64,000 bases of DNA from Fallopia convolvulus. Taxonomy: Eukaryota > Streptophyta > Magnoliopsida > Caryophyllales > Polygonaceae. This document shows positions 22,389-35,248 of this stretch, one piece after another. Made by a program: the position numbers and the translations under genes. The notes under the pieces are model-generated. The model searched no databases. It saw only the letters and a list, made by a program, of their open reading frames with translations, and had not been told where the DNA came from. The DNA is taken from assembly GCA_964016875.1 (NCBI GenBank), contig OZ024737.1, positions 37,139,683 through 37,203,682 on the forward strand. Direction: 5' to 3'. Positions within the stretch are counted from its first letter, which is position 1; every line of letters starts with the position of its first letter.

Positions 22389-22393
22389 TGGCT
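22389..22393 (+). repeat. copia target-site duplication, left
   Basis: TGGCT immediately precedes the left LTR; the right counterpart at 30209-30213 is TGACT, one transition different. Confidence 0.6.
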
Positions 22394-23039
22394 TGAAGGA
22401 ATTGTGTCCTTTAATAAAAGTTGTAATTACTGAACATGAAATAGGACGATTGATAGAGAGATTCAATTCGTTTATTTTAGGAGTCGTAGTGTTTTGCTAG
22501 AAACCAACTACGATTAATGGATTAAATAATTTAATCCATAGCTATTATAAACGGGTCCTATGAGGTCACACACATTGAGTTGACGGGCTGAATCAGCGGG
22601 CTGAAAGTCTTTGTCAGACATAGGGTTTTAGTCCAATAAGAAAAGAGTTAATTATCAATAAATATATTAGATATTATTGAGAATTAAAAGGATATATTTA
22701 TTTGGGGAATTAAATATATAAGGCTTTTAAAAGGGAAGAAGAGATCTAAGGTTTTATAAGTTTTACGTAAGAAAGAAAAGCTCTCTTCTTCCAACTTTTC
22801 TAGTCTTTGGCACTTCGATCTAGCAATCGGAAGCGAAGGAGATCCCGATCCCGTACTCGTGTGGACTAATTAGAGAAGTCACAATTGAGGCTTTTTCTCT
22901 CGAAGGAAGAACCTAATCACGCATCAAGAGGTATTCTACTAACCCTAATTTTGTCTCTAATCAAGAATGCTTTAGATCCATGTTTAGGTGCAAGAAATTG
23001 TTTCTGAAATTCCGCTTATACGCATCTAAAAACCCTTCA
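22394..23039 (+). repeat. copia left LTR
   Basis: Starts TGAAGGAATTGTGTCC and ends CCCTTCA, so it has canonical TG...CA ends. A TATATAAGG box lies at 22715-22723, about 320 bp into the LTR, and is a plausible U3 promoter element. Confidence 0.93.
22715..22723 (+). promoter_or_regulatory. Putative TATA box of the copia LTR
   Basis: TATATAAGG, conserved in both LTRs, placed where the U3 promoter is expected. No experimental evidence. Confidence 0.45.
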
Positions 23040-23040
23040 G

Positions 23041-23053
23041 TGGTATCAGAGCC
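23041..23053 (+). other. Primer-binding site for initiator tRNA-Met
   Basis: TGGTATCAGAGCC begins 2 bp after the left LTR and is complementary to the CCA-tailed 3' end of plant initiator tRNA-Met (…GGCTCTGATA-CCA). The iMet gene at 56336-56407 in this same window has the matching 3' end. Confidence 0.92.
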
Positions 23054-24701
23054 TTAAACATATCTTGATTGGATCAAAGATTTAGGTTTTTGTTTTTGAT
23101 GTGAATTTGGATTCAAATCGATGAATTTTGTATATCGATCATTGTGCTCGATTGAAATTAGGATTTCAATTATTTGGACTACGTACTAGTTAGAGTATTT
23201 TATTTGTATGATTGGTTTTCAATCTGGGTGTTATTACATGGAAAAGAAAAAAAAAAAAATTTCGTTGATTTGTGAAATTCGATTTCACTTTAACACCGAG
23301 ATAATATTGTCTTCAATACACGTACGCTTGAGACGTACGCTTGATATGTACGCTTGAAAACCAAATAGGCAAAGTGCTCATTAAAAGTGAAAATCGTTTT
23401 TCGTTGAAAGTTAAAGTCTATTGCTTGTGAAATTCGATTTCATCAGTGTGAACAATCTACACGTACACTAGAAATTTTGTTCGGCGTTTAAAAAAATTAA
23501 AAAAATAAAATACTTGCGCACTAAAATACTGATGTGAGGCTGCATGCCTTGAAATTTCATACGCATGTCAAGAGGGTACATGTACTCTTGAATTTATTTT
23601 ATTTTATATTAATTAGTTATGTCTATTTTAGGTCATGATCAAATCATGATCCGACATAAAATTTCCTAAGGAGTTAGGAAATCACACTAAAATTAGATAA
23701 AATATTTGATATTATATCTTGATCATACAATTTTGTCCGATTAGATGCACTTTGATGATTAATTTTAGATTAATACTATATATTAATTTATTTTGAGTTA
23801 AGATTATCTTGTTAAATAAATTTCATGAGATGAATTATTTGATTAATTATTATGCTTGTTTTATATTATGATATTTTGCTTGCATAAGGTGACTAGTATG
23901 GTCCATAAATACAATCTGTGCATCGTTATGTTTTCTTGTACACGATCTGCGCATCGTTTGTTTTGTTGTAATTTAATTTCTGCAAAGAGAGTGATTCAAA
24001 ATTGAAATACAAGAAGAAGTACAAGACATAAGTAAATCAAGGATGGAGATCCATGAAGGATACAAGATGAAGATATTATGAAGATTAGATCTTTATTTTT
24101 CGAATCGTAGGGGCCATACTAGGATCACAATTATTGCGTATTTGAATGCTTTATTTTAAGTTTTGCATAAGTTATTTATTATGTTTTTGTAACTAGTAAT
24201 AAATAACCATTGCATGCTTAAGTTCCCAAATGAATATTGGGGCAATGTCTTTCCATATCATAACCCATGACGTTTTTTGGTTTTGGTTGGATGGGCTTCG
24301 CAAAAGTGAGGGTGTCCTTCTTAAACATTAAACTAGTGAGGGTGGATCTATACGGGGGTTCATAAGCCTTGATATGGTTGTACCCAACAAGAGACCAAAA
24401 GGCAAAGTTTTGGATCCTGAGACATGGTAGTGGATCCTACATTGGATGTGGACCATTAACCAAGAATTATAAGGAGTTATAATTAGTAATTGTTACTTAC
24501 CTTGAACACACAAGACTGAAGGCAGTGCAAAAGTACGTTGAGTCTTGTCTGGAATAGAATCTTGGAATCATTTTATTCACCGGGAACATAAATTGTTTAT
24601 TTGAATGAAATGTGCATTTACTTGTTTTAAAGCTTGTTTAATATTAAGTATTTGCATGTCAAACATGAACTTTTGTTTGTTATTTCTTTTTTGTAGAAAG
24701 C
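23054..24701 (+). other. copia untranslated leader
   Basis: A 1.65-kb leader separates the primer-binding site from gag; no protein was recognised in it. It contains three tandem copies of a 13-bp unit (GTACGCTTGA core, 23319-23357) and a duplicated ATCTGYGCATCGTT at about 23915 and 23945. The long leader probably holds packaging and dimerisation signals, but this is inference. Confidence 0.5.
23319..23357 (+). repeat. Tandem GTACGCTTGA units
   Basis: Three adjacent imperfect copies of ACGTACGCTTGAG within the copia leader. Confidence 0.7.
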
Positions 24702-27700
24702 ATGTCTAGCGATAATTTGAAATTCACCCTGCGCTCAATTGTTGAGAAGAACAAGCTCAATGGAGCAAACTTTCTTGATTGAGAACGGAATCTGAGAATA
24801 GTTCTCCGGTCCGAAGGACGTGAGAACGTGCTAGCAACCCCGATTCCTGTTCTGACTGATACCTCATCTAATGAGGACAAAGCAGAAGAGAAGAAAATAA
24901 GAGATGAGTCTGTGCCTGTCACATGCCTTATGCTAGCTGCTATGGAACCTTCTCTTCAAAAAAGGTTTGAAAATCAGGATGCTCATTCCATTATAACCAA
25001 CCTGAAAATGTTGTTTCAGGAACAAGCAAGGATTGAGAGATATGAAACTCACAAGGCTATACTGGATAGCAAACTTGTGAAGGGAAACCAGTTGGCCCAC
25101 ATGTGTTTGACATGATCGGTCTGTTTGAACGTATGGAGTCATTGGGTGCTAAATATGACCAAGAGTTGGCCACTGATATCGTCCTACACTCCTTACATGA
25201 TGGTTTTGCTCAATTCAAGATGAACTACCATATGCATGGTATAAAGAAAACCCTGAATGAACTCCATGGTATGCTTAAAGCAGCTGAACAAAACACTCCA
25301 GTTGACAACAAGAAAGATGTTCTTATGGTCAACAATGTGCAAGGGTTCAAGAAGAAAGGCAAGAAGAAGAATCATATCCAAGGGAAAGGCAAGCAAGTTG
25401 CTAAACCCAAGGGAGGTGAAAAGTCAAAGGTGGCCAGTGACCATGATTGCTTCTATTGCAAGGCCAAAGGACACTGGAAGAGGAATTGTCCCAAGTACTT
25501 GGAGGACAAGAAGAATGGAACTATGAGTTCAGGTATTAATGTTATTGAAATTTTAACAACCAATGCTACTACTTGGGTATTAGATACCGGATGTGGTTCT
25601 CACATTATTTCGAATGTGCAGGGACTAAGAAGTAGGAGGCAGTTGGAGAAAAGAGATATAGACCTACGCGTTGGAAATGGAGCAAGGGTTGCTGCGCTTA
25701 CCATAGGAGATTTTAGTTTATTTTTACCTTCTGGTTTAGTTTTGGAACTAAGTAATTGTTATTTTGTTCCTACTATTACTAAAAACCTTGTTTCAGTTTC
25801 AAGTTTACATTCTGAAGGATTTGAGTTTGATATTAAGAATGGAAGTATGTCTGTTTTTAAGAATGGAATCTTCTATGCTTGTGCTCCAATGGTTAATGGA
25901 CTTTTTGTATTTGATCTCAAATCAGAATCGTATAATTTTAGTACTAAATGGCAAAAATCAAATTGTTTGAGTGATTCCTATCTATGGCATTGTCGTTTAG
26001 GTCATATTAGCTTGAATCGCATGAAGAAGCTCCATAAAGATGGAATTCTAAAAGATATGGATTGTGAATCTATTGATTTATGTGAATCATGCTTGATGGG
26101 CAAGATGACAAGGTCACCTTTCAAAGGAACAAATGAAAGGGCTAATGAACTTTTGACCATAATACATACTGATGTATGTGGGCCAATGAGTACAGAAGCT
26201 AGAGGTGACTATAGATATTTCATTACATTTACTGATGACATGAGCATATATGGGTATATTTATCTTATGTCACATAAATCTGAAGCCTTTGAAAAGTTCA
26301 AGGAATTCCAAAATGAAGTAGAGACTCAAACTGGAAAAAGGATAAAAGCACTTTAATCCGATCGTGGTGGTGAATACTTAAGCCATGAATTTGATCATCA
26401 TTTGAAAAATTGTGGGATTGTAACACAATTGTCTACTCCAGGGACACCACAATTGAATGGTGTGTCTGAAAGAAGAAACAGAACCTTGTTGGACATGGTT
26501 CGATCTATGATGAGTTTTGCTGACCTTCCAGTATCCTTTTGGGGATATGCACTCACGACTGCTGTATTTACACTAAACAGGACTCCGTCAAGGACTGTAG
26601 ACAAGACCCCATATGAGATATGGACTGGAAAAGTTCCAAAGTTGTCTTTTCTGAAAATATGGGGGTGTGAAGCTTATGTAAAGCGTTTACAAACTGATAA
26701 GCTTGCACCTAAATCAGACAAATGCTATTTTATAGGATATCCTAAAGGTAGTTTTGGATATTATTTCTACAATCCCACTGCACAAAAGGTGTTTGTTGCA
26801 AGGGATAGTGTCTTTTTGGAAAGAGAGTTTATTTCCAAAAAGTCAAGTGGGAGAAATATTCATCTTGAACCGGTTCTTGATGAAAAGCAACAAACACAAC
26901 AACAGGATGACATAGTTGATGTCGAGGATGAGATGGATTTGTTTGAAGGCCAAGGATCTGATGTTATCCAAGAACCTGAACAAATTCCTCAAGAAGCAGA
27001 TCCACAAATAGTTGTGGAAAATGTTGAAATCCCAGTTGTTGAACCAGTTGAACTCCTACGTAGATCAAACAGGCAAAGGTTTCAGCCAAGACGATATGAT
27101 GATTTCATCTCGACCGAAAGCCTTGATGTTCTAATGTTAGAACATGGTGAGCCTGCTACCTATAAACAAGCAACGACGGGTCCAGACTCCAAGAAATGGC
27201 TTGAGGCCATGAAATCTGAAATGGATTCCATGTTTGAAAATCAAGTCTGGGACTTGACAAATTTGCCAGATGGGGTAAAACCCATTGGATGCAAATGGGT
27301 TTTCAAACTTAAGACTGACAAAAATGGAAATGTATCTGTATACAAAGCAAGATTAGTTGCTAAAGGTTTTAAACAGATTCATGGTATTGACTATGATGAA
27401 ACGTTTTCACCAGTTGTCATGATTAGATCCATAAGGATAATCCTAGCTATTGCCGCTTATTATGATTATGAGATTTGGCAAATGGATGTTAAAACCGCTT
27501 TTCTGAATGGTATTTTGGAAGAGGATGTGTATATGACACAACCAGAGGGTTTTGAGGATCCAGATTATGCTGGGAAGGTGTGTAAGCTTAAGAGATCTAT
27601 CTATGGGCTTAAGCAAGCATCTAGGAGTTGGAATCTTCGTTTTGATGAAAAGATCAAAGAGTTTGATTTCATCAGGTGTGAAGAAGATCCTTGTGTATAC

Positions 27701-28729
27701 AAGAAGTTTAGTGGGAGTAAGGTGGCTCTCTTAGTCTTGTATGTGGATGACATATTGCTTATTGGGAATGACATTCCGATGCTAGAGTCAATTAAGGAAT
27801 GGCTGAAGAAATGTTTCTCAATGAAAGACTTGGGAGAGGCAGAGTACATACTTGGAATAAAAATCTATAGGGATAGATCTAAGAGATTGCTTGGATTATG
27901 TCAAGGAACTTATATAGATAAGGTTCTTGACAGATTCAATATGCAGAATTCCAAGAAGGGGTTTTTGCCCATACAACATGGCATAAATCTAAGCAAGAAG
28001 CAATGTCCTAAAACACCTGCTGAGCTTGATAAAATGAGTAAGATTCCTTATGCTTCTGCTATAGGATCTATCATGTATGCCATGGTATGTACACGTCCTG
28101 ATGTTGCATTTGCTTTGAGCATGTGTAGCAGATATCAATCAAATCCAGGAGAGGCACATTGGTGTGCAGCTAAGAACATCCTAAAGTACTTGAGAAGAAC
28201 CAAGGATGATTTCTTAGTATATGGGGGTGATGACAATTTAGTCGTTAAAGGATATACTGATGCTAGCTTCCAGACTGACCGAGATGGCTTTGAGTCTCAA
28301 TTGGGATATGTCTTCATCCTTAATGGAGGAGCTGTGAGCTGGAAGAGCTCCAAGCAAGATACAGTAGCTGATTCTACGACTGAGGCCGAGTATATCGCTG
28401 CTAGTGAAGCTGCGAAAGAGGCTGTTTGGATAAGGAAGTTTCTAGACGAGCTTGGCATTGTTCCTAGTATTTCTGAGCCTATTGACATCTATTGTGATAA
28501 CAATGGTGTCATAGCCCAAGCCAAGGAACCAAGTTCAAACTCCAAATCTAGACATGTTATGAGGAAGTATCATCTTATTCGACACATAGTTGCTGGAGGT
28601 AACATCAAGATGTGTAAGGTGCATACAGATGACAATATTGCAGATCCTTTGACTAAGCCTATGCCTAGGGCTAAGCATGATAGTCACACTAGGGCTAAGG
28701 GTCTCAAACACATTGGTGAATGGTTGTGA
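24702..28729 (+). pseudogene. copia gag-pol polyprotein, disrupted
   Basis: The frame starts at ATG 24702 (MSSDNLKF). A gag domain is followed by a CCHC zinc knuckle (CFYCKAKGHWKRNC, about 25448-25489), an aspartic protease (WVLDTGCGSH), a pre-integrase motif (LWHCRLGHISLNRMKKL), integrase (HTDVCGPM, DRGGEY, NGVSERRNRT), reverse transcriptase (WQMDVKTAFLNG, YVDD at 27740-27751) and RNase H (GYTDASF, STTEAEYIA, YCDNNGVI), ending LTKPMP...GEWL. Breaks are TGA at 24780-24782, a single-base frameshift at about 25079-25085 in gag, and TAA at 26354-26356 in integrase. The two stops fit C-to-T or G-to-A decay. Integrase upstream of reverse transcriptase defines Ty1/copia. Confidence 0.93.
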
Positions 28730-29561
28730 GATTGCTTTGTATTACATTATTTCTGCTTAGAGTGTTGGACTCTTGTTTATGTTTGACTTTATGATAATAT
28801 ATATGATATTTCATTCTTATTTATACATTATATTAATTAATATTGAATAATATGTCCGAATAATTCATAGTTCGTAAATGGGCTCACCTTAAGTGTTTGG
28901 TGAATGAAACCCCATTAAGTGTACTACAGTTATGAATTATTGCACGTCCATAGTTTGAGTCATCAAATAGGACATAAATGATTTCATTTATAGCTATATT
29001 GTACATTGACTGATAGCTCAAGGTTTCATGTGCTATAGGGACATAGAGATGTCCAGTCAATTACATAGATATGTATGGATGATACATATCGGACAGATCA
29101 ACCTTAAGACTCTCCAAAAGGGATTGTAGAGTTTTTAAGGTGAACCATGTTTGGTGGATTCCTTAAACATGAGTATGTTATGTTTTCAAGTTGATGATTG
29201 GTATTTCTTTGATATTGTTAAACGCTCTCCGTAAAAAGGGGTTATAAAAGCAATTATTGGGATTGCCGAAAGTTGAGTGGGAGTCCTAGTCATACAAGAT
29301 TGGAAAAGTCCTCCTTATTCATGCATACATTGATGCATGAAAAGGAATGGTGTCTAGGCCACTTGAAGAGCTAGAACTAGAAAATGCATGTCCATGCTCG
29401 AATGGATTAATTGTAATCATTCGTTATTTGATAGTTCGAACTCAGGTATTCAAGAAACATATTTGATGAGAGATATGAATGTCACCATATCATCAAGTAA
29501 GACATTAAGAGACAGAGGTATCTTAAAATTGCACACTTGTTTTCAAGGACAAGTGGGAGAT
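28730..29561 (+). other. copia 3' non-coding region and polypurine tract
   Basis: About 830 bp lie between the pol stop and the right LTR, long for copia. No open frame is recognised. The purine-rich stretch AAGGACAAGTGGGAGA ends 1 bp before the LTR (about 29545-29560) and is the likely plus-strand primer. Confidence 0.6.
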
Positions 29562-30208
29562 TGAAGGAATTGTGTCCTTTAATAAAAGTTGCAATTACTG
29601 AACATGAAATAGGACGATTGATAGAGAGATTCAATCCGTTTATTTTAGGAGTCGTAGTGTTTTGCTAGAAACCAACTACGATTAATGGATTAAATAGTTT
29701 AATCCATAGCTATTATAAACGGGTCCTATGAGGTCACACACATTGAGTTGACGGGCTGGATCAGCGGGCTGAAAGTCTTTGTCAGACATAGGGTTTTAGT
29801 CCAATAAGAAAAGAGTTAATTATCAATAAATATATTAGATATTATTGAGAATTAAAAGGATATATTTATTTGGGGAAATAAATATATAAGGCTTTTAAAA
29901 GGGAAGAAGAGATCTAGGGTTTTATAAGTTTTACGTAAGAAAGAAAAGCTCTCTTCTTCCAACTTTTCTAGTCTTTGGCACTTCGATCTAGCAATCGGAA
30001 GCGAAGGGGATCCCGATCCCGTACTCGTGTGGACTAATTAGAGAAGTCACAATTGAGGCTTTTTCTCTCGAAGGAAGAACCCTAATCACGCATCAAGAGG
30101 TATTCTACTAACCCTAATTTTGTCTCTAATCAAGAATGCTTTAGATCCATGTTTAGATGCAAGAAATTGTTTCTGAAATTCCGCTTATACGCATCTAAAA
30201 ACCCTTTA
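29562..30208 (+). repeat. copia right LTR
   Basis: Same sequence as the left LTR apart from about nine substitutions and one indel. Its last two bases are TA in place of CA (30207-30208), a C-to-T change at the integrase-recognised end. Confidence 0.92.
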
Positions 30209-30213
30209 TGACT

Positions 30214-31061
30214 CACACCAGTACGTGCTACACAGAATCCAATGTCATCAAGCATGACTAATCTACAACACTAGTTATTATCGCACATGTAAGAGGAGGA
30301 AATAGAAATATAATGTTGTTTCTATTAGACTAGTCAACATACTCATCATGGTTCATGGACCACCCAATTCCACTTTTGCTTCTTTTTATTTTTACGGTAA
30401 TTTGCATTTAACCCTCTTATTTTCTAGATCTTCCACTTCCTAACCTTTTCTTTTCATTTTTATAGAGAAAGCCCCTAGTTTCTTTTGATATTCATTTCAC
30501 TATCCCTCATCGATCTTTAATCATATAGTATATATACTATAGGAGTAGGAATTTGTATTTGAATATATGTTTATATGAGGAAAGGAAGGGATGATTTCTT
30601 ACATAGTTGAAAAATAAGAGGGGTTAAAGTGAAAAATGTTTTAGACAAATAAGAGATGGTTCAGTGGAATATGTATTAGGGGCAATTCTCGGCAAAGTTG
30701 ACTACATGGGATATTTAAGTGAAAATTCTGAATAATAAGGGCTGGTCAATTAAATTTAAACTTTTATCCCTCCCCCAAAGGCCAAAACAGACGTAGCCCT
30801 AGAATAATTGATTACGAGTTTACCACTCTGTCTTCCTTTTGCCTTCTTTATTTTACTAGACCCACAAACTAGTCCACACAGACATTCACCATTGGTTTAG
30901 GCAAAAGTGGCATCTTATTCTTTCGAACCGTTGAAAGCAGAGCCGTAAAGAAAGAAAAAGCAAGCTGGGTCGATGAGTATGTGGAATTGCACCAAGCAAA
31001 ACGGCTTCAAAGACTGTGTTTGAGAGAAAGAGAGAGAGACAAAGTGAGATTCTGGGTGGGA
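30214..31061 (+). other. Upstream region of the USO1-like gene
   Basis: Spacer between the copia right LTR and the coiled-coil gene. No gene is seen in it. The last 100-150 bp are purine-rich (GAGAGAAAGAGAGAG) and look like a leader. An ATG at 30979 is out of frame with the gene and opens only a short upstream ORF. Confidence 0.45.
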
Positions 31062-34000
31062 ATGGAGAGAGAAGAAAAAGTTAGAGAGAGAAATGGCGAC
31101 GAAGAACAAGAAGAAGAGGAAGAGGAATTCATGGGATTAAAGTTAAAACGCAGCATTTTGGTGGGGAAAAGAGGAGGGCCCTGTACTCCTCCACCTACTT
31201 GGAATTCTGTAGCCTCTCAAACCCAAAACCTTAATACAGTCTCAGCAAGGCAATTAGGAGCTAATCTTTGGGAGATTCTTCCTCATCTTCATTCTCTTTC
31301 CAATATGAGCAACCTTGGCGGCTCTTCTTCTGCCCTCCGCCGCCACCACGGCCGCAATGTCAACCACCATAAGAACAAGGGTTTGCAGATTCAGCCTGTT
31401 TTGGAAGAGGATGACTCAGCTGAGTGTAGTGATCTTCCTGACCAGGTACTGACCATGGATCACTTTTGGGAAAGTTTTCTTTTGTGGGTTTATGATTTCT
31501 AAATTCTAATCTTTTTTTGGTTTGGTTGATCTTGTTGAATTTCGTGATATGTTGAAATTTTAGTTCTAGGGCTTCTCTGGATATGTCCTTTTCTACTGTG
31601 TTGTTGTTTTGTGTTTGGGTTGATTGGTGTTTTGTTAGTTGTTAGGGTTTTTTCCTGTTTTAGGGTCGGTGCCAAGGAAATTAGACTAGTTGTTCAAGGG
31701 TTTAGTTGCTGAATTTAGATATTCCATTTCAAAGAGAAGTCTTATGGAGACACCTAATTTAATAATTGAATAAAGAATGAGATAATTTACTTAATTGGGT
31801 TATCTCACAGGGGAGCTTGTGTTGTGTTACTCGAAAGATATGCTTATGTGTTAATCAGCCTTTGGATTTGGTTTTAGCATTTTCCTTCTTAACATATTGT
31901 CTGTCCACTTGTATGAACAAATGAACTAGAACCAATACTACTACTAGACCATGGACTTGATTTTTTTTTCTTTCATGTGACAGGCCTTTTGCTTTTGTTC
32001 TGATTTCTTGAATTTCAGGGCTGAATGCAGCTAGTACTTTCCTGGCACTGAACATGGAAAATTGATATGTATGGATTCATTAACTAGGATCCCATGAAGT
32101 TGACAAAAGTACTAACAAAATGTCAAGGCTGATAGGTGTTTTTGACATCATTTCGAGTATGCATATGATTGAGCTCAGTCATTTGATAAGATTGTTTTTT
32201 AGAGCTTCTTATTCTGTATAGTTCTAATAGAAACAAAATTGAGCAGCTTAACTTCAAGAGTCAGTTGCCTGCAAATAATTATCTTTTGCTCAGCCCATTT
32301 TGAACACGTCTTTCATCTCACCACTAATTATTTTATAGTGTTTGTATATGATAGAGCTTAGCCATTTTGATAAGATTATATTAGAGCTTCTAATTATGTA
32401 TACCTATGTATCATTCCATCTTATATGGAAACAAAATTGATCTCCAAGCTTTAGTTACCCGTGACAGTCTTATACTCATACCAATATTTGAATGTGCCTG
32501 CTGTTTTGGCAGCCAGGAAGTTCCGGAAGCTTCCACAGGCAGATTGCAGAATCACTGAGAAGACATCATAGATCAGTCAACAAAAATGGGCGTGCCATAC
32601 AGCCAGTATCTCCTGCAAGTTTTGGTAGTTCTATGGAGGTACTACTTTGTTTGCTCTTGCTCTTGCTCTTGCTATTATATAGGATCCCTCACAACTATCC
32701 ATTGTGAGTTGCAAAATGAAATATAGACTTGTCCTCATTTAACAAGTTCACTGTTCTTTGATCGGTCTAATTGTAATGAGTAATGACATCTTGACCTGGT
32801 TGAGTTAAACTGGAATTAAGATACTAAAATATTGTTTGGAATCACTATTTTGGGAGGGAAGACAAACTAAATTTATTGTCTTCATGATTATTGATGAAGA
32901 AATACAAGAAAATGTAAGATTTTAATGCAACAGAGATCAAGTGAATTATTCTCTAAATTTTCACATACATTATGTTTTTTGTCTTCACTATTTAGGATTA
33001 GGAATCAATTTTGTAACTTATATGGTTTGTTTCTCAGCAGAATCTGAATGTCTGATCAATTGAGTAAATCTCTTAAGGATGGTTATTGAACTTGGACTTG
33101 ATTAAAATTTCTGATTCTTCTTTCTCTTGTGGATTTACAGAGTAAAATGCTATCTAAATTTGCTCGCATTAGTAGCCAGATGCTAAATTTCATGTTTTCT
33201 TTCTGTGGTAGGTAACACAATATAACCCTGGATCCACCCCATCTAGCTCATTAGAATTAAGGGGCAGAACTGGTGTTTCAAATAGCCTGAAAACATCTAC
33301 TGAGTTGCTCAAAGTACTCAACCGGATATGGACTCTCGAAGAACAGCATGCATCCAATGTATCACTCGTCAGGGCACTGAAGACCGAGCTAGACAACTCA
33401 AGGCTGAGAATCAAAGATTTACTCAAAGAGAAGCAAATGGACAGGCAAGTAATAGACGGTTTAATGAAGCAAGTAGTCGAGGGTAAACTCGCTAGAAAAA
33501 ACACTGAGCAAGAACGAATGAAATCTGCTATGCAGTCCATACGAGACGAGCTAGAAGATGAAAGGAAGCTGAGGAAACGCTCAGAGAGCTTGCACCACAA
33601 GCTGGCCCGTGAGCTCTCGGACATGAAGTCTTCGTTTAACAAAGCAATGGGTGAGCTTGAACGAGAGAGAAGAGCAAGGGTAGTCTTAGAAGAATTGTGT
33701 GATGAGTTTGCTATTGGTATAAGAGATTATGAGCAAGAAATTAGGTCAATAATACAGTACAAGAATGAGAAAGATCAAGTTTGTGGTAGAGAACATGTGG
33801 ATAGCTTGGTTCTTCATATGTCAGAAGCATGGCTTGATGAGCGTGTGCAGATGAAACTAAGTAAAGATTCGGAAGATGGGATGGTTGTTGAGAAGCTGAA
33901 CTCTGAGATAGAATCTTTTTTGAGAGCCAGAGAACAGTCTACTACTATCTTTCCTAACAAACAAAAAATAAAGGATCATCATAGTAACATAAGACGCAGC

Positions 34001-34609
34001 TCTTTAGAGTCCTACCACTTGAACGAAGCCACGAGTGCACCGAAAATTGTAGAAGACGACGATGATGGTGAATCTTTGGATAGTGAATCTAATTGTTTTG
34101 AGCTGAGCAAGGCTGTAAATGATTTTGAGGACACTCCGAAAAACTCGGGGACCCAGAAAGCGGGTTCGGGTTCGGGTTCTCAAGGGATGTCAAGATTGCA
34201 AGCAAGGTTTCAAGAACACATGATAAAGGCGGTATTGAGCAATGGGAAATCATCTCAGGCAACAAGCTCCGAGAATCCGAACCCGAGTAAAAGCAAGCGT
34301 TTTGGGAGCGGTAATCGTATGACGGAATGCTTGGCTCGGAACAACTCGTCGTCGGTGGAGGGTGATAGGATCCACCCTGAGGACGCGTTGGTGGATGGTT
34401 CCCACGGGCGTCTTATGTTGGTGGGGCCCACTAGTCCGGTGAAGAAGTGGGAGTCGAAGTTCGGACTGCAAGATCCCGAGGTGTCGGAGTCTTTTTCAAA
34501 ATGGGCGATGAGCGGAACGAAGGACAGTACGTTGAAGGCGAGGTTGCTTGAGGCGAGGTCAGAGGGTAGACAATGGCATCATCCTCATTCAAAGGCAACT
34601 AAAGGGTGA
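31062..34609 (+). CDS. USO1-like plant coiled-coil protein, 3 exons
   Basis: Exons 31062-31445, 32513-32638 and 33212-34609, all phase 0, encode 635 aa. The start MEREEKVRE matches the N-terminus of the Arabidopsis At5g41620-type proteins annotated as intracellular protein transport USO1-like; the frame is open upstream but has no ATG. Conserved blocks are the basic LVGKR segment, TVSARQLGANLWE, SFHRQIAESLRRHH, QPVSPASFGSSMEVTQYNP and LKTSTELLKVLNRIWTLEEQH. The latter leads into a long coiled coil (about residues 195-330, heptads with DERKLRKRSESLHHKLARE) followed by LDERVQMKL and a Ser-rich tail ending with a KARLLEARSEG motif. Despite the name, a direct role in vesicle tethering is not established; a structural or scaffolding role is inference. 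Confidence 0.88.
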
Positions 34610-35248
34610 TTTTGTTATTCCATGTGAATATTTGCTGCAGGATTCTCTTGGAAAATTTGCAGAACATGGAAAAGATTGCAACTTTTTTGTTGTACGAAGA
34701 CTATCATATGAGTGCACAATTGAGTAAAATTCCCTGAGGATTTAGTCTACTAGACACGCAGCCCTTTCTTCTGTATCTTTTTGAAGTTTCTCAATTAGCG
34801 CACTACAAGGAAGTGCAAATAACATGCTACAGCTGCAGGATTATGTGTAAAATCCCACGTGAATAGTCTAAGCTCAAATGACTTTCATTTTATAGTGCGT
34901 CTTATCCTTATTTGTTAAGACTTCAGTTAATGCTTTCTCATGAGATATGTTTGTGTACAGATTCACGACAACAACATGTTCTAAACATAAGACACCAATT
35001 CATTCAAATTATTATAGAGAAAATAACAGCACTGGCATAATTTCTCAAAAATAAAATTAAAAAAATCTATAGTTAAACAGATATGGGAAATTGGGAATGG
35101 GAGGGTGATGATGCCCGGCCCGAACCCGTCCCGTTGCATCCTCTTGCTATATTGCATTTCATAAACGACGTCGTTTAATCCTCCCGGACGCCTCCCCACT
35201 TTGCGAAGCTCCTCGATCTTTCATCGTTTCTATTCTGAGAGATCAAAA
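34610..35248. other. Spacer between coiled-coil and VOC genes
   Basis: Probable 3' UTR of the coiled-coil gene followed by the promoter and leader of the next. GC content rises from 35110 (CGGCCCGAACCCG) towards the start codon. No other gene. Confidence 0.45.

Larger units (their letters stand above)
22394..30208 (+). mobile_element. Complete Ty1/copia LTR retrotransposon, 7.8 kb
   Basis: Two LTRs of about 646 bp (22394-23039 and 29562-30208) enclose a primer-binding site, a 1.65-kb leader, a gag-pol frame in the copia order (protease, integrase, reverse transcriptase, RNase H) and a polypurine tract. By eye the LTRs differ at about nine bases plus one 1-bp indel, roughly 1.4%. With a commonly used plant rate of 1.3e-8 per site per year this is about half a million years; the rate is an assumption. 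The coding region carries two nonsense codons and one frameshift, so this copy is defective. Confidence 0.95.

Noticed and set aside
30240..30330. CTAGT motifs after the copia element as Helitron ends
   Set aside because: No GC-rich hairpin at the required distance and no matching TC start upstream.
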